In this document: positions 6,738-13,034 of the stretch, piece by piece
Numbering within the stretch: position 1 is the stretch's first letter
Layout: every line of letters begins with the position of its first letter
Assembly (NCBI GenBank): GCA_016875645.1
Contig: VGPE01000039.1
Location: 1-16,024, forward strand
Length of the DNA stretch: 16,024 bases
Reading direction: 5' to 3'
From: Chloroflexota bacterium
GTDB taxonomy: Bacteria; Chloroflexota; Limnocylindria; Limnocylindrales; CSP1-4
Translations under genes and position numbers: made by a program
Notes under the pieces: model-generated
What the model saw: only the letters and a program-made list of their open reading frames with translations
What the model was told of the DNA's origin: nothing
Database searches by the model: none

Positions 6738-7225
6738 TCACGCGGGTCCTCGCCGCTGTCATCAACGCATGGCTCGCGCTGACGCCCCTCCGCGGGCTCG
6801 CTGCAGTGGCGTGGCGCTCAATGCCGGGCGACCTCCTCGGTCAGGCGGTCGTTCGCCTGTGCGGCGTGACGGCTCCGTCGCGGCGCGTCCAGCTCGCGGA
6901 CGGCACCGAGGCGCTCCTGTACGAGGATGCGCGCCTCGGGCTCTACCTCGACAACGTGCCGCTGCGACCGTACGCGCAGACCCTTGGCCGGATCGTCGTG
7001 GCACGCGAGGCGATGCCGGCGGGCACCATTCGCCACGAACTGGAGCACGTCCGCCAGTGGCGCCGCCTCGGGCCGCTGTTCCTCGTCGTCTACGGGCTCG
7101 AATCGATGCGAGTCATGCTCATGGGCGGCCACCGTTACCGCGACAACCGCTACGAACTGGCGGCCAGGGCCAGGGAGACGGACCTCGAGCCGAAGCTGAC
7201 GATGCGCGAGATAACGGGGCGATAA
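6734..7225 (+). CDS. Small HExxH-containing protein of unknown function
   Basis: A 163-residue protein that I cannot assign to a named family. The first 30 residues are hydrophobic (VLAAVINAWLAL, GLAAVAW) and may form a membrane anchor or hairpin. In the middle is RHELEHVRQWRR, giving an HExxH motif (H101, E102, H105) like a gluzincin-type zinc protease. An acidic residue about 36 positions on, E141 in DNRYELAA, could be the third metal ligand. A hydrophobic stretch (PLFLVVY, 114-120) follows the motif. Its ATG overlaps the phosphatase stop by four bases (ATGA), so it is likely translated by coupling. It could be a minimal membrane metalloprotease or a metal-binding protein without peptidase activity. 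Only the motif supports the protease idea. Confidence 0.75.
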   Translation: MITRVLAAVINAWLALTPLRGLAAVAWRSMPGDLLGQAVVRLCGVTAPSRRVQLADGTEALLYEDARLGLYLDNVPLRPYAQTLGRIVVAREAMPAGTIRHELEHVRQWRRLGPLFLVVYGLESMRVMLMGGHRYRDNRYELAARARETDLEPKLTMREITGR

Positions 7226-7248
7226 GCGACCGCAACGATCATCGGGTC

Positions 7249-8013
7249 GTGCACGATCAGCAGGCCGGGCGTCTCCTCCGGGAGTACCGGCGACGGCGAA
7301 GATGGCGCCAGCTCGACCTTGCCGAACGCGCGGGGCTGAGCCAATCGACGGAGTCGGCCGCCGAGCTCGGGCGGTTCGACACGCTCACGCTTGGGGCGAT
7401 CCGTCGCCTCTTCAGAACGTGTGACGCGTCGGTCGACCTGAACATCCGGGGACGGGGCGGTGAAACGGACTGCCTGCTCGACGAGGTCCATGCCGACCTG
7501 GTGCGGGCGATCGGCGAGTACCTGTCGGCGCGTGGCTGGACCTGCTGGTTCGAGGTGACGTACTCGCACTTCGGCGAACGGGGCTGGCTCGACGTGGTCG
7601 CCGTGCGCGGTGACGCGGTCCTGGTGGTGGAGGTGAAGAGCGAGCTCACCTCGATCGAGGCGACACTTCGCAAGCTCGACGAGAAGACGCGGCTCGCGGG
7701 TCAGATCGCGTTCGAGCGGACCGGCAGGCGCCCGCTGGTCGTCGGCAGGTTGTTGGTGCTCCCGGACACGACCTCCGCGCGCGATCGCGTCCACCGGTAC
7801 GCGGCCATCCTCGACCGCAGCTTCCCGGGCCGAGCCCTCGCGCTTCGCGCCTGGCTTCGGAACCCGGCATCGCCGTTCGCGGGGATCCACTTCGTCCGGA
7901 ATACCGATGGGGGCGGCACTACGCGAAGGCGCACCACCCAAAGGTGCCGGATGCGACCGGATTCGGGCCGTCCTGCCGCCTCCACTGGTAGGGCGGACAG
8001 AATCGGCACATAA
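7249..8013 (+). CDS. HTH domain fused to a PD-(D/E)XK nuclease-like domain
   Basis: A predicted 254-residue cytosolic protein of two parts. Residues about 6-60 look like an XRE-type helix-turn-helix (LLREYRRRRRWRQLDLAERAGL and following) with strong basic content. Residues about 75-160 fit a PD-(D/E)XK nuclease core: E102, D115 in GWLDVVAV, and E128-V-K130 in LVVEVK, with correct spacing between strands. Such HTH/restriction-endonuclease-like fusions recur in high-GC bacteria; their role is unknown to me. The start is taken as GTG 7249, since no ATG precedes the HTH and it lies 23 bases after the HExxH gene. There is no good Shine-Dalgarno, so the start is uncertain. The last 40 residues are Arg/Thr/Gly-rich and look unconserved. 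It could regulate transcription, cleave DNA, or bind DNA with a dead nuclease fold. Confidence 0.75.
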   Translation: MHDQQAGRLLREYRRRRRWRQLDLAERAGLSQSTESAAELGRFDTLTLGAIRRLFRTCDASVDLNIRGRGGETDCLLDEVHADLVRAIGEYLSARGWTCWFEVTYSHFGERGWLDVVAVRGDAVLVVEVKSELTSIEATLRKLDEKTRLAGQIAFERTGRRPLVVGRLLVLPDTTSARDRVHRYAAILDRSFPGRALALRAWLRNPASPFAGIHFVRNTDGGGTTRRRTTQRCRMRPDSGRPAASTGRADRIGT

Positions 8014-8025
8014 CGCCGCCCGGGT

Positions 8026-8072
8026 CGGAATTCCGGACAAACCTGGCGGGGAGCGTCGCTGGGACGCCCCGC
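8026..8072. terminator. Palindrome and bulged hairpin between the HTH gene and mrp
   Basis: A ten-base perfect palindrome CGGAATTCCG lies at 8026-8035. A hairpin follows: GCGGGG (8046-8051) and CGTC (8054-8057) pair with CCCCGC (8067-8072) and GACG (8063-8066), leaving a two-base bulge and a five-base loop. There is no U-tract. It sits after the HTH stop and before the mrp -10, so it is a reasonable end point for the upstream transcript. Confidence 0.35.
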
Positions 8073-8094
8073 GCCGCCCGGCGCCGACCTCCGC

Positions 8095-8100
8095 TAGGAT
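8095..8100 (+). promoter_or_regulatory. Possible -10 box of mrp
   Basis: TAGGAT matches the -10 consensus at four of six positions and lies 13 bases before the ATG at 8114. A start near 8107 would give a leader of only a few bases, or about 34 bases to the alternative ATG at 8141. No -35 is clear. Confidence 0.3.
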
Positions 8101-8113
8101 TTCGGCGCAGACC

Positions 8114-9226
8114 ATGACAGAACGAGGCACGGCCCCCCGAATGCCCACGCTCACCGACGCCGCGATCTTCGACGCTCTCCGCCACGTCCAGGAGCCGGAG
8201 CTCGGACGCGACATCGTCACCCTCAACATGGTCAAGGACGTCCGCATCGACGAGGCCGCCCGCGCCGTCTCCCTGACGATCGAGCTCACGACGCCCGCCT
8301 GCCCGCTCAAGGACGAGATCGAGCGCAACGTCAACGCGGCGCTCACAAACCTCGGCGCCGAGCAGGTCGACCTGACCTGGGGCGCAATGGTCCGCCGCAG
8401 CGCCCCGGCCCAACCGCAGCAGCTCGTGCCAGGAGTCAAGAACATCATTGCCGTCGCCAGCGGCAAGGGCGGCGTCGGCAAGTCAACGGTCTCCGCGAAC
8501 CTCGCGGTCGCCCTCGCCCAAGCCGGCGCCAGCGTCGGCCTCCTCGACGCCGACATCACCGGCCCCAACATCCCGCTCATGCTGGGCGTTCACGGCCAGC
8601 CCGTGGCCAGCGCGAACAACAAGATCACGCCCCTCGAGCGCTACGGTGTCAGGGTCATCTCGATCCAGTTCTTCGTGCCCGAGGGCCAGCCGGTCGTATG
8701 GCGCGGTCCGCTCGTCGGCGGCGCCATCCAGCAGTTCCTGCGCGATGTCGAGTGGGGCGACCTGGACTACCTGATCGTGGATCAGCCGCCCGGCACCAGC
8801 GACGCGCAGCTCACCCTCGCGCAGGCCATCCCGATCAGCGGCACCCTCCTCGTCACCACGCCCCAGGAAGTTGCCCTCCTGGACGTCCGCAAGGCACTCG
8901 CCATGCTCCGTCGCATGAGTGTCCCGATCATCGGCGTCGTGGAGAACATGGGCAGCTTCGTCTGCAGCCATTGCGGCGAGGTCACCGAGATCTTCGGCCG
9001 GGGCGGCGGCGAGCGGTTCGCCCAGGAGAACGGCATCGAGTACCTGGGTTCCATCCCGCTCGACGTGACCGTCCGCCAGGGTGGCGACGTGGGTGTGCCC
9101 GTGGTCGCGCAGCGCGAGCCCGGGCCCGCGGCCGTCGCCCTCACGAACCTCGCCCGGACGATCGCGGCACGGATGAGCGTGCGCGCGGCCGCAGCCGATC
9201 AGCAGCCGGTGCTCTCGATCACGTAG
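8114..9226 (+). CDS. mrp: Mrp/ApbC/NBP35-family Fe-S cluster carrier ATPase
   Basis: A 370-residue P-loop ATPase that binds an Fe-S cluster, usually between subunits of a dimer, and passes it to apo-proteins in the cytosol. The N-terminal MIP18 (DUF59) domain spans about 12-95 and includes TPACPL with C63. The ParA/MinD-like ATPase starts with the deviant Walker A SGKGGVGKST (116-125). DADITGPN (145-152), VDQPPGTSD (222-230) and ENMG (277-280) follow, then the cluster-binding C284-x-x-C287 in VCSHCGE. All family motifs are intact. Two in-frame ATGs are possible: 8114, chosen for the longer product, and 8141 (MPTLTDAA), which matches the usual N-terminus of the family. Neither has a strong Shine-Dalgarno. 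It faces cinA convergently. Confidence 0.93.
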   Translation: MTERGTAPRMPTLTDAAIFDALRHVQEPELGRDIVTLNMVKDVRIDEAARAVSLTIELTTPACPLKDEIERNVNAALTNLGAEQVDLTWGAMVRRSAPAQPQQLVPGVKNIIAVASGKGGVGKSTVSANLAVALAQAGASVGLLDADITGPNIPLMLGVHGQPVASANNKITPLERYGVRVISIQFFVPEGQPVVWRGPLVGGAIQQFLRDVEWGDLDYLIVDQPPGTSDAQLTLAQAIPISGTLLVTTPQEVALLDVRKALAMLRRMSVPIIGVVENMGSFVCSHCGEVTEIFGRGGGERFAQENGIEYLGSIPLDVTVRQGGDVGVPVVAQREPGPAAVALTNLARTIAARMSVRAAAADQQPVLSIT

Positions 9227-9368
9227 CCGGAGAACGGGCAGCGGCCGGTAGCGGCGGCGAAGCCGACGCGTTCGGCCGCCTCGCCGCCCGCCACCGGCCC
9301 ACCTATCCGGCTCACGACCCCGCCCCTCGCGGACGAGTGGCCGCGGCCGCCGCGGCGCCGTCCCGACG

Positions 9369-9380
9369 GCCGGCGCCGGC
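9369..9380. repeat. 12-base GC palindrome at the mrp/cinA convergent junction
   Basis: GCCGGCGCCGGC is a perfect palindrome that ends on the first base of the cinA stop codon (TAG, complement of 9380-9382). The 153-base spacer 9227-9379 is very GC-rich, with several weaker GCCG/CGGC inverted repeats, no U-tract and no gene that I can support. Confidence 0.35.
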
Positions 9381-10555
9381 TATCCCTCGCCCAGTGCCTC
9401 CCACAGCACGGCCGCGGCCAGCAGCGCGGCCCGCAGCCGGCCCTGCTCACCGCCGAGGAACGCCAGCCGGCGCTCCGTCTTCGTGCCGGTGTCGGTGTCG
9501 ATCGCGATGAGCACGGTCGTGTCCGAACCTTCGGGCCGGAGCGTCACCGCGAGCCCGACATCGGCCCCGGCCGCCGAACGCACGTGGCCGGCCATGGCTT
9601 CGAGATCGCCCGCCGTGTGCGCAGGCGCCACCACGGACCGCGCCAGCCAGGGCTGGAAGCCCAGCAGGGCGAGGAGCGTCCCCCCGGTGCCGATCTCCGC
9701 CGTGGCGAGCGTCCAACCGCGCTCGCTCAATCGGCGGGCAATGGCGCTCGCCCACGACTCGTCGTCCCGCGCCCAGACGTGCTTCCCGACGTGAGCGAGC
9801 ACCACCCGCTCCGCCTCCTCCGCTAGCTCGGCCGCGGACCGGTCACCCTCGGCGAACGCCGAGATCCGCACATCCACGGCCTCGGCTCGCGCGTATGTGG
9901 CAACTTCGGGGTTCTGCTGACGAAGCAGCGCCTCGCCCAGCAGGTCGGCCACCGCAGATTCGCCGATGCCCGTGAGCCGGTAGGTCCGAATCTCCTGCTC
10001 CTCGCCCAGGCCGCGCGCCTGCAGGCGCGGGAGCACGTCCTCGCGCCACATCGGGCGCATTTCGCGGGGTGGGCCGGGCAGGGCCACGACGACCCGCGCA
10101 TCAGCAGCGTTCACCCACCAGCCGGGCGCGGTCCCGTTCGGGTTCCCAATCGCGCGTGCCGAAGGGATCAGCCACGCCTGTGTGAGGTTCATGTCCGGCA
10201 TCGCCATCCCGCGCCGGCGCCAGAGCTCGCGCAGCCAGGCCTCAAGCTCTTGGTCGACCATCGGCGTCTCCCCCAGCGCGGCGGCGATGGCCTCGCGCGT
10301 GAGATCGTCGGGCGTGGGCCCGAGGCCACCGGTGGAGATCACCAGGTCAGACCGTTGCAGCGCGTCTGAGAAGGCGTCCCGGGCCACATCGAGCCGGTCG
10401 GGGACAGCCGTCAGGCGGCCGACGCGGACGCCCAGTCGCGTCAGGTCGCGGGCGAGGTCACCGGCATTCGTGTCGCGCGTCTCGCCGGCGGTGATCTCGG
10501 ACCCGACCGACAGCAGTTCGGCGGTCAGGAGCCTGCGGGAGTGATCGCTCGACAC
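9380..10555 (-). CDS. cinA: CinA-family protein with degenerate C-terminal amidase domain
   Basis: A 391-residue protein with the two-domain CinA plan. The N-terminal COG1058/MoCF-like domain, linked in the family to ADP-ribose pyrophosphatase activity, is well kept: VGSEITAGETRDTN (17-30), STGGLGPTPDDLT (74-86), NPNGTAPGW (138-146) and LPGPPREM (159-166). The C-terminal domain normally has NMN deamidase activity and a serine in the signature ESCTGG. Here the corresponding segment reads EIGTGG (287-292), so the serine and cysteine are both replaced, and the usual downstream YSNxxK-type segment is not recognisable. The start is taken as GTG 10555-10553, six bases after a TACGCT box; the frame is open to 10588 but lacks a better start. 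It is divergent from the holin-like gene. Confidence 0.85.
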   Translation of the reverse strand: MSSDHSRRLLTAELLSVGSEITAGETRDTNAGDLARDLTRLGVRVGRLTAVPDRLDVARDAFSDALQRSDLVISTGGLGPTPDDLTREAIAAALGETPMVDQELEAWLRELWRRRGMAMPDMNLTQAWLIPSARAIGNPNGTAPGWWVNAADARVVVALPGPPREMRPMWREDVLPRLQARGLGEEQEIRTYRLTGIGESAVADLLGEALLRQQNPEVATYARAEAVDVRISAFAEGDRSAAELAEEAERVVLAHVGKHVWARDDESWASAIARRLSERGWTLATAEIGTGGTLLALLGFQPWLARSVVAPAHTAGDLEAMAGHVRSAAGADVGLAVTLRPEGSDTTVLIAIDTDTGTKTERRLAFLGGEQGRLRAALLAAAVLWEALGEG

Positions 10556-10561
10556 CCTCGG

Positions 10562-10567
10562 AGCGTA
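10562..10567 (-). promoter_or_regulatory. TANNNT (-10-like) box before cinA
   Basis: The minus strand reads TACGCT, then six bases, then the GTG start at 10555. A GAGG touches the GTG directly and is too close to serve as a Shine-Dalgarno, so a leaderless message is plausible. Confidence 0.3.
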
Positions 10568-10645
10568 CCTGAGAGCGGATTCGCGCACGGCGCGCCCAAG
10601 GCCGTGGAGCCGTTGATGCCGGGCGGGGCGACGGGAAGCCGCTGG

Positions 10646-10651
10646 TATGAT
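10646..10651 (+). promoter_or_regulatory. -10 box of the holin-like gene
   Basis: TATGAT matches the -10 consensus at five of six positions. Transcription from about 10658 would give a leader of roughly 40 bases containing the GGAGG at 10688-10692. No convincing -35 is present at 16-18 bases upstream. Confidence 0.45.
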
Positions 10652-10687
10652 CGGTCACGTCCCTCGCTCGCATCGCGAAGCCCTGCC

Positions 10688-10692
10688 GGAGG
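10688..10692 (+). promoter_or_regulatory. Ribosome binding site pointing to a CTG start
   Basis: GGAGG is the only good Shine-Dalgarno here. Seven bases later comes an in-frame CTG at 10700-10702. The first in-frame ATG is at 10721, 28 bases from the site. No in-frame ATG, GTG or TTG lies at a usable distance. Confidence 0.5.
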
Positions 10693-10699
10693 TGATCCC

Positions 10700-12358
10700 C
10701 TGGACGACCGCGAGTCCGGCATGTCCGTGCCCGAGGAGGGAGGCGACGAGGATCTCCTGCGCGGCCCGCTCGTCTTTGGCGTTCGCGGGCGGGGTGGTGA
10801 TCCATGGAGCCGCGGTCGCGCGGACGACGAGGACGCAAACCCCTGGGGATCGTTCCCCGAGGGTGAACCTGGACTCGGCGCGGATGAGCGGCGCGGCATC
10901 CCGATGCGGCCGCCTCGCCCGGTTTCCAGGGAGCCGAGCGGGGAAGACGTCGACCAGCAGGGGCCGCCGTCAGACGATGAGCGCGTCGCAAATGAGCCGG
11001 CCCCGGCGGAGCCGGCTGCCCGGACCGAACCCGAGCCCGAACCCGAACCCGAACCCGAGCCCGAACCCGAGCCGCCGTCGACGGCCGAGCCGATGATCGA
11101 GCCCGAGCGTGCGGCCGAAGCCGAGCGCGAAGCTGCCGGCCTTGCGGAGGCGGAAACCGCCGCGATCGATTTGCCCGCGTCCCTCCCGCCGAAGGTGATC
11201 GAAACCGATGTGGCGCAGGTGCCAGCGGCCGCCGACGCGGAAGGCCTGGGCGCCCTTGTCCGGCCTGCGCACGGCATCGGGGAGCCCCGCGTGACAACGC
11301 CCGCCAACGCCTGGCCAACGGTGGATCTGCCGCGCCCGGCAAGCCCCGCTGAGACGCCTCCGAAGTCGCCGCCGTCTCCCCGGCCGGTCCGCCGTGCCCC
11401 CGCTCAGCCGCGTTCCCGTGACGCTGACCGCATGCCGCGGACGTCACTGCCCCCCATCGAATCCCCGCCGGACATGGGCGCCAAGCGAGGCACCGGAGGT
11501 GGTGGCCGGCTGCCGACGGAAACATCGAGCAGTGGTGGGCTGCCGCCCCCGCCGCCTTCGGCCCCCCCGCCCGGGTTGCGAGACCAGGTCGGCAACACCA
11601 GGTCGGCGGCGCTCAACCTCGCGCGCGCCCATGTCGACCTTGCCAGGGCGGAGTTCTCCGAGATCTTCGCTGAGGTCAAGCGCGTCTCCGTCATCGTCGG
11701 GGTCGCGATCGGCATGCTGCTGTTCGTCGGCGTGCTCGTCCCGGTCGGCCTCACCCTCTTCTTCGGCGAGTGGCTGTTCGGCTCCATGGGCTGGGGGATC
11801 CTGCACGGGACGGAGCTCTCGATCGCGACCGTGCTGGCGTTGGCGCTCGGCTATCTCGGGCTCTCGGGCCGCGCGATCGCGGGCGCGCTGCTCCTCGCGA
11901 TCGTGGTGGGAATCGCCTTCGGTGTGCTGTTCGGGCTCAACCTCACGAACCAGCTCTGGGATCGGATCGGCGAGGCGGCCTTCCCCGCGCTCGCGCCTGA
12001 AACGCGTCCGCTGGTCGTCGGCACGGCGGCGCTGGCCGCGCTGTTCGGCATCGGCGCGTTCATCCTCGGCTTGCGCGGCGGCATCGGCGGCGCCATCGGC
12101 GGTCTCGTCGCCGGGGCCGTCGTCGGTGCGCTGCTCGGGGCGTTCACCGCGATCACCTTCGGGCCGCAGGTGGGCGCCGCGCTCGGCGTGGCAATCGCCC
12201 TGTTGGTGTGGCCCATCCTGATGGGCGTGCTCATCTCCCGCCGCGGCATCGACGGCGCGGCACTCAAGGCGAAGTTCTATCCCTCGGCGACGATCGAAAC
12301 CACGAAGGAGACCATGAAGTGGGTGCGCGAACAGACGCCGCTCGGGCCCAGGTCCTAG
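10700..12358 (+). CDS. Holin-superfamily-III-like multi-pass membrane protein with long Pro/Glu-rich N-terminus
   Basis: About 552 residues (545 from the ATG at 10721). The first 290 are low-complexity, rich in Pro, Glu, Ala and Arg, with eight Glu-Pro units (11027-11074) and proline runs near 11540-11575; this part is probably disordered and cytoplasmic. From about residue 292 a helix (RSAALNLARAHVDLARAEFSE) leads to two membrane segments typical of the actinobacterial Holin-X/Phage_holin_3_6 family. Further segments rich in Gly, Ala, Leu and Val, such as GGIGGAIGGLVAGAVVGALLGA, bring the total to about seven or eight. No lysin or phage gene is nearby, so a chromosomal membrane role is more likely than phage lysis. 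Its 3' end contains the start and ribosome binding site of the next gene. Confidence 0.72.
   Translation: MDDRESGMSVPEEGGDEDLLRGPLVFGVRGRGGDPWSRGRADDEDANPWGSFPEGEPGLGADERRGIPMRPPRPVSREPSGEDVDQQGPPSDDERVANEPAPAEPAARTEPEPEPEPEPEPEPEPPSTAEPMIEPERAAEAEREAAGLAEAETAAIDLPASLPPKVIETDVAQVPAAADAEGLGALVRPAHGIGEPRVTTPANAWPTVDLPRPASPAETPPKSPPSPRPVRRAPAQPRSRDADRMPRTSLPPIESPPDMGAKRGTGGGGRLPTETSSSGGLPPPPPSAPPPGLRDQVGNTRSAALNLARAHVDLARAEFSEIFAEVKRVSVIVGVAIGMLLFVGVLVPVGLTLFFGEWLFGSMGWGILHGTELSIATVLALALGYLGLSGRAIAGALLLAIVVGIAFGVLFGLNLTNQLWDRIGEAAFPALAPETRPLVVGTAALAALFGIGAFILGLRGGIGGAIGGLVAGAVVGALLGAFTAITFGPQVGAALGVAIALLVWPILMGVLISRRGIDGAALKAKFYPSATIETTKETMKWVREQTPLGPRS
11027..11074 (+). repeat. Eight tandem hexanucleotide GARCCC units (Glu-Pro repeat)
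   Basis: Eight in-frame six-base units of GAA/GAG-CCC (the last is GAGCCG) encode eight Glu-Pro pairs in the disordered part of the holin-like protein. The units differ only at the wobble base of Glu. The repeat is prone to slippage, and length changes in units of six would keep the frame. Confidence 0.85.
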
Positions 12359-12942
12359 CCCGCCGCGGCGAGCTGGTCGACGAGGTCGAGCGACTCGAAG
12401 CGTCGGCACGGGCCGCGGCGGACATCCCGGCCAAGGTCAGGCGCAATCCCGTCAAGACGGTCGGGGCCGCCGGCGGTGCGGCGTTCTTCCTGCTCGGAGG
12501 GCCACAGCGCCTGTTGCGCCGCGCGCGTCGCGCGGTGCTGGGCCCCAAGGCGGACTTGCCCGAGGCGATGCTGCCCAAAGAAGTGGACAAGGTCCTGCGT
12601 CAGCTTGGCGATGATGGTGACCGGGTACGCGCGACCGTGGAGCGCGAGTTCGCCACTTGGCTGCGCGAGCGCGCAAGGCTCGGCAACGCGTCCGATGCGA
12701 AGGGCGCGGCGATGGCCATCCTGATGCTCGCGCTCAAACCAGCGGCGACGCAGGTCGGCAAGCAGCTCGCCAGGCAGGTCGCCAACCCGGACCCGGAGGC
12801 GTATGCGGCGGCGCTCGCGAAGATCCGCCAGCGGACGGGCCGAGCCGGGCCGGCCGCGGCGGGATCCGCGCACCCACCGTCGGTGGTGGTGGGCGAGGTC
12901 GGGGTCGAACCGACACGCCGCTCACGCGGCACCGGCTCCTAA
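12319..12942 (+). CDS. Small membrane-associated partner protein (DUF3618-like), coupled to the holin-like gene
   Basis: A predicted 207-residue protein. Residues about 10-65 (ARRGELVDEVERLEASARAA, then RRNPVKTVGAAGGAAFFLLGG) combine an amphipathic helix with one short membrane segment. The arrangement resembles DUF3618, a family often found beside holin-superfamily-III proteins; I hold this only as a likeness. A charged helical region follows (about 75-125), then a second hydrophobic helix AAMAILMLALKPAA. The start is GTG 12319, with AAGGAG at 12305-12310 eight bases upstream; both lie inside the holin-like gene, giving a 40-base overlap and translational coupling. The last 18 codons are antisense to the tRNA-Leu gene, so the C-terminal residues GEVGVEPTRRSRG reflect tRNA sequence, not protein conservation. 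The function is unknown. Confidence 0.72.
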   Translation: MGARTDAARAQVLARRGELVDEVERLEASARAAADIPAKVRRNPVKTVGAAGGAAFFLLGGPQRLLRRARRAVLGPKADLPEAMLPKEVDKVLRQLGDDGDRVRATVEREFATWLRERARLGNASDAKGAAMAILMLALKPAATQVGKQLARQVANPDPEAYAAALAKIRQRTGRAGPAAAGSAHPPSVVVGEVGVEPTRRSRGTGS

Positions 12943-12974
12943 GGCCGGCGCGTCTGCCATTCCGCCACTCGCCC
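12887..12974 (-). tRNA. tRNA-Leu (anticodon UAG)
   Basis: On the minus strand the acceptor stem GGGCGAG (12974-12968) pairs with CUCGCCC (12897-12891). The discriminator A is at 12890 and an encoded CCA at 12889-12887. The anticodon arm CCGGC-CUUAGGA-GCCGG gives anticodon UAG, reading CUN leucine codons, mainly CUA. A long variable arm (UGCCGCGUGAGCGGCGU) marks a class II tRNA. The T arm is GUCGG-UUCGACC-CCGAC. The total length of 88 with CCA is normal for tRNA-Leu. It is transcribed away from tig, and its 3' half overlaps the end of the DUF3618-like frame on the other strand. Confidence 0.95.
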
Positions 12975-12981
12975 GTCGGCG

Positions 12982-12987
12982 AGTCTA
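12982..12987 (-). promoter_or_regulatory. -10 box of tRNA-Leu
   Basis: The minus strand reads TAGACT, ending eight positions (seven intervening bases) before the mature 5' end at 12974. The transcript would start almost at the tRNA end, leaving little 5' leader for RNase P. No clear -35 is seen. Confidence 0.4.
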
Positions 12988-12997
12988 GTCGAGCCCG

Positions 12998-13010
12998 CCG
13001 GTCTGACCGG
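12998..13010. promoter_or_regulatory. 13-base palindrome between tRNA-Leu and tig
   Basis: CCGGTC-T-GACCGG is a perfect odd palindrome lying between the two divergent -10 boxes. It occupies about -30 of tig and about -30 of the tRNA promoter, so a bound protein could affect both. No known regulator site matches it in my view. Confidence 0.3.
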
Positions 13011-13020
13011 GGACCGCCCC

Positions 13021-13026
13021 TATACT
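13021..13026 (+). promoter_or_regulatory. -10 box of tig
   Basis: TATACT matches the -10 consensus at five of six positions and ends eight bases before the ATG at 13035, so the transcript would begin at or just before the start codon. The GGGGCG next to the ATG is too close for a normal Shine-Dalgarno, consistent with a leaderless or near-leaderless message. Confidence 0.5.
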
Positions 13027-13034
13027 TCGGGGCG

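Noticed and set aside
6734..8013. HExxH protein plus HTH/nuclease fusion as a proven toxin-antitoxin or ImmR/ImmA-type system
   Set aside because: The resemblance is by motif only, the gene order starts from a biosynthetic phosphatase, and no partner or mobile-element context supports it; it is kept as a finding to test, not an annotation.
11027..11074. Short regular repeats as a possible CRISPR array
   Set aside because: Units are six bases with no spacers and encode an in-frame Glu-Pro tract; this is a coding microsatellite.
10700..12942. Holin-like gene as evidence of a prophage
   Set aside because: There is no lysin, terminase, capsid, integrase or attachment site, and base composition matches the flanking housekeeping genes; the adjacent tRNA has no direct repeat of its 3' end within the window that I can see.
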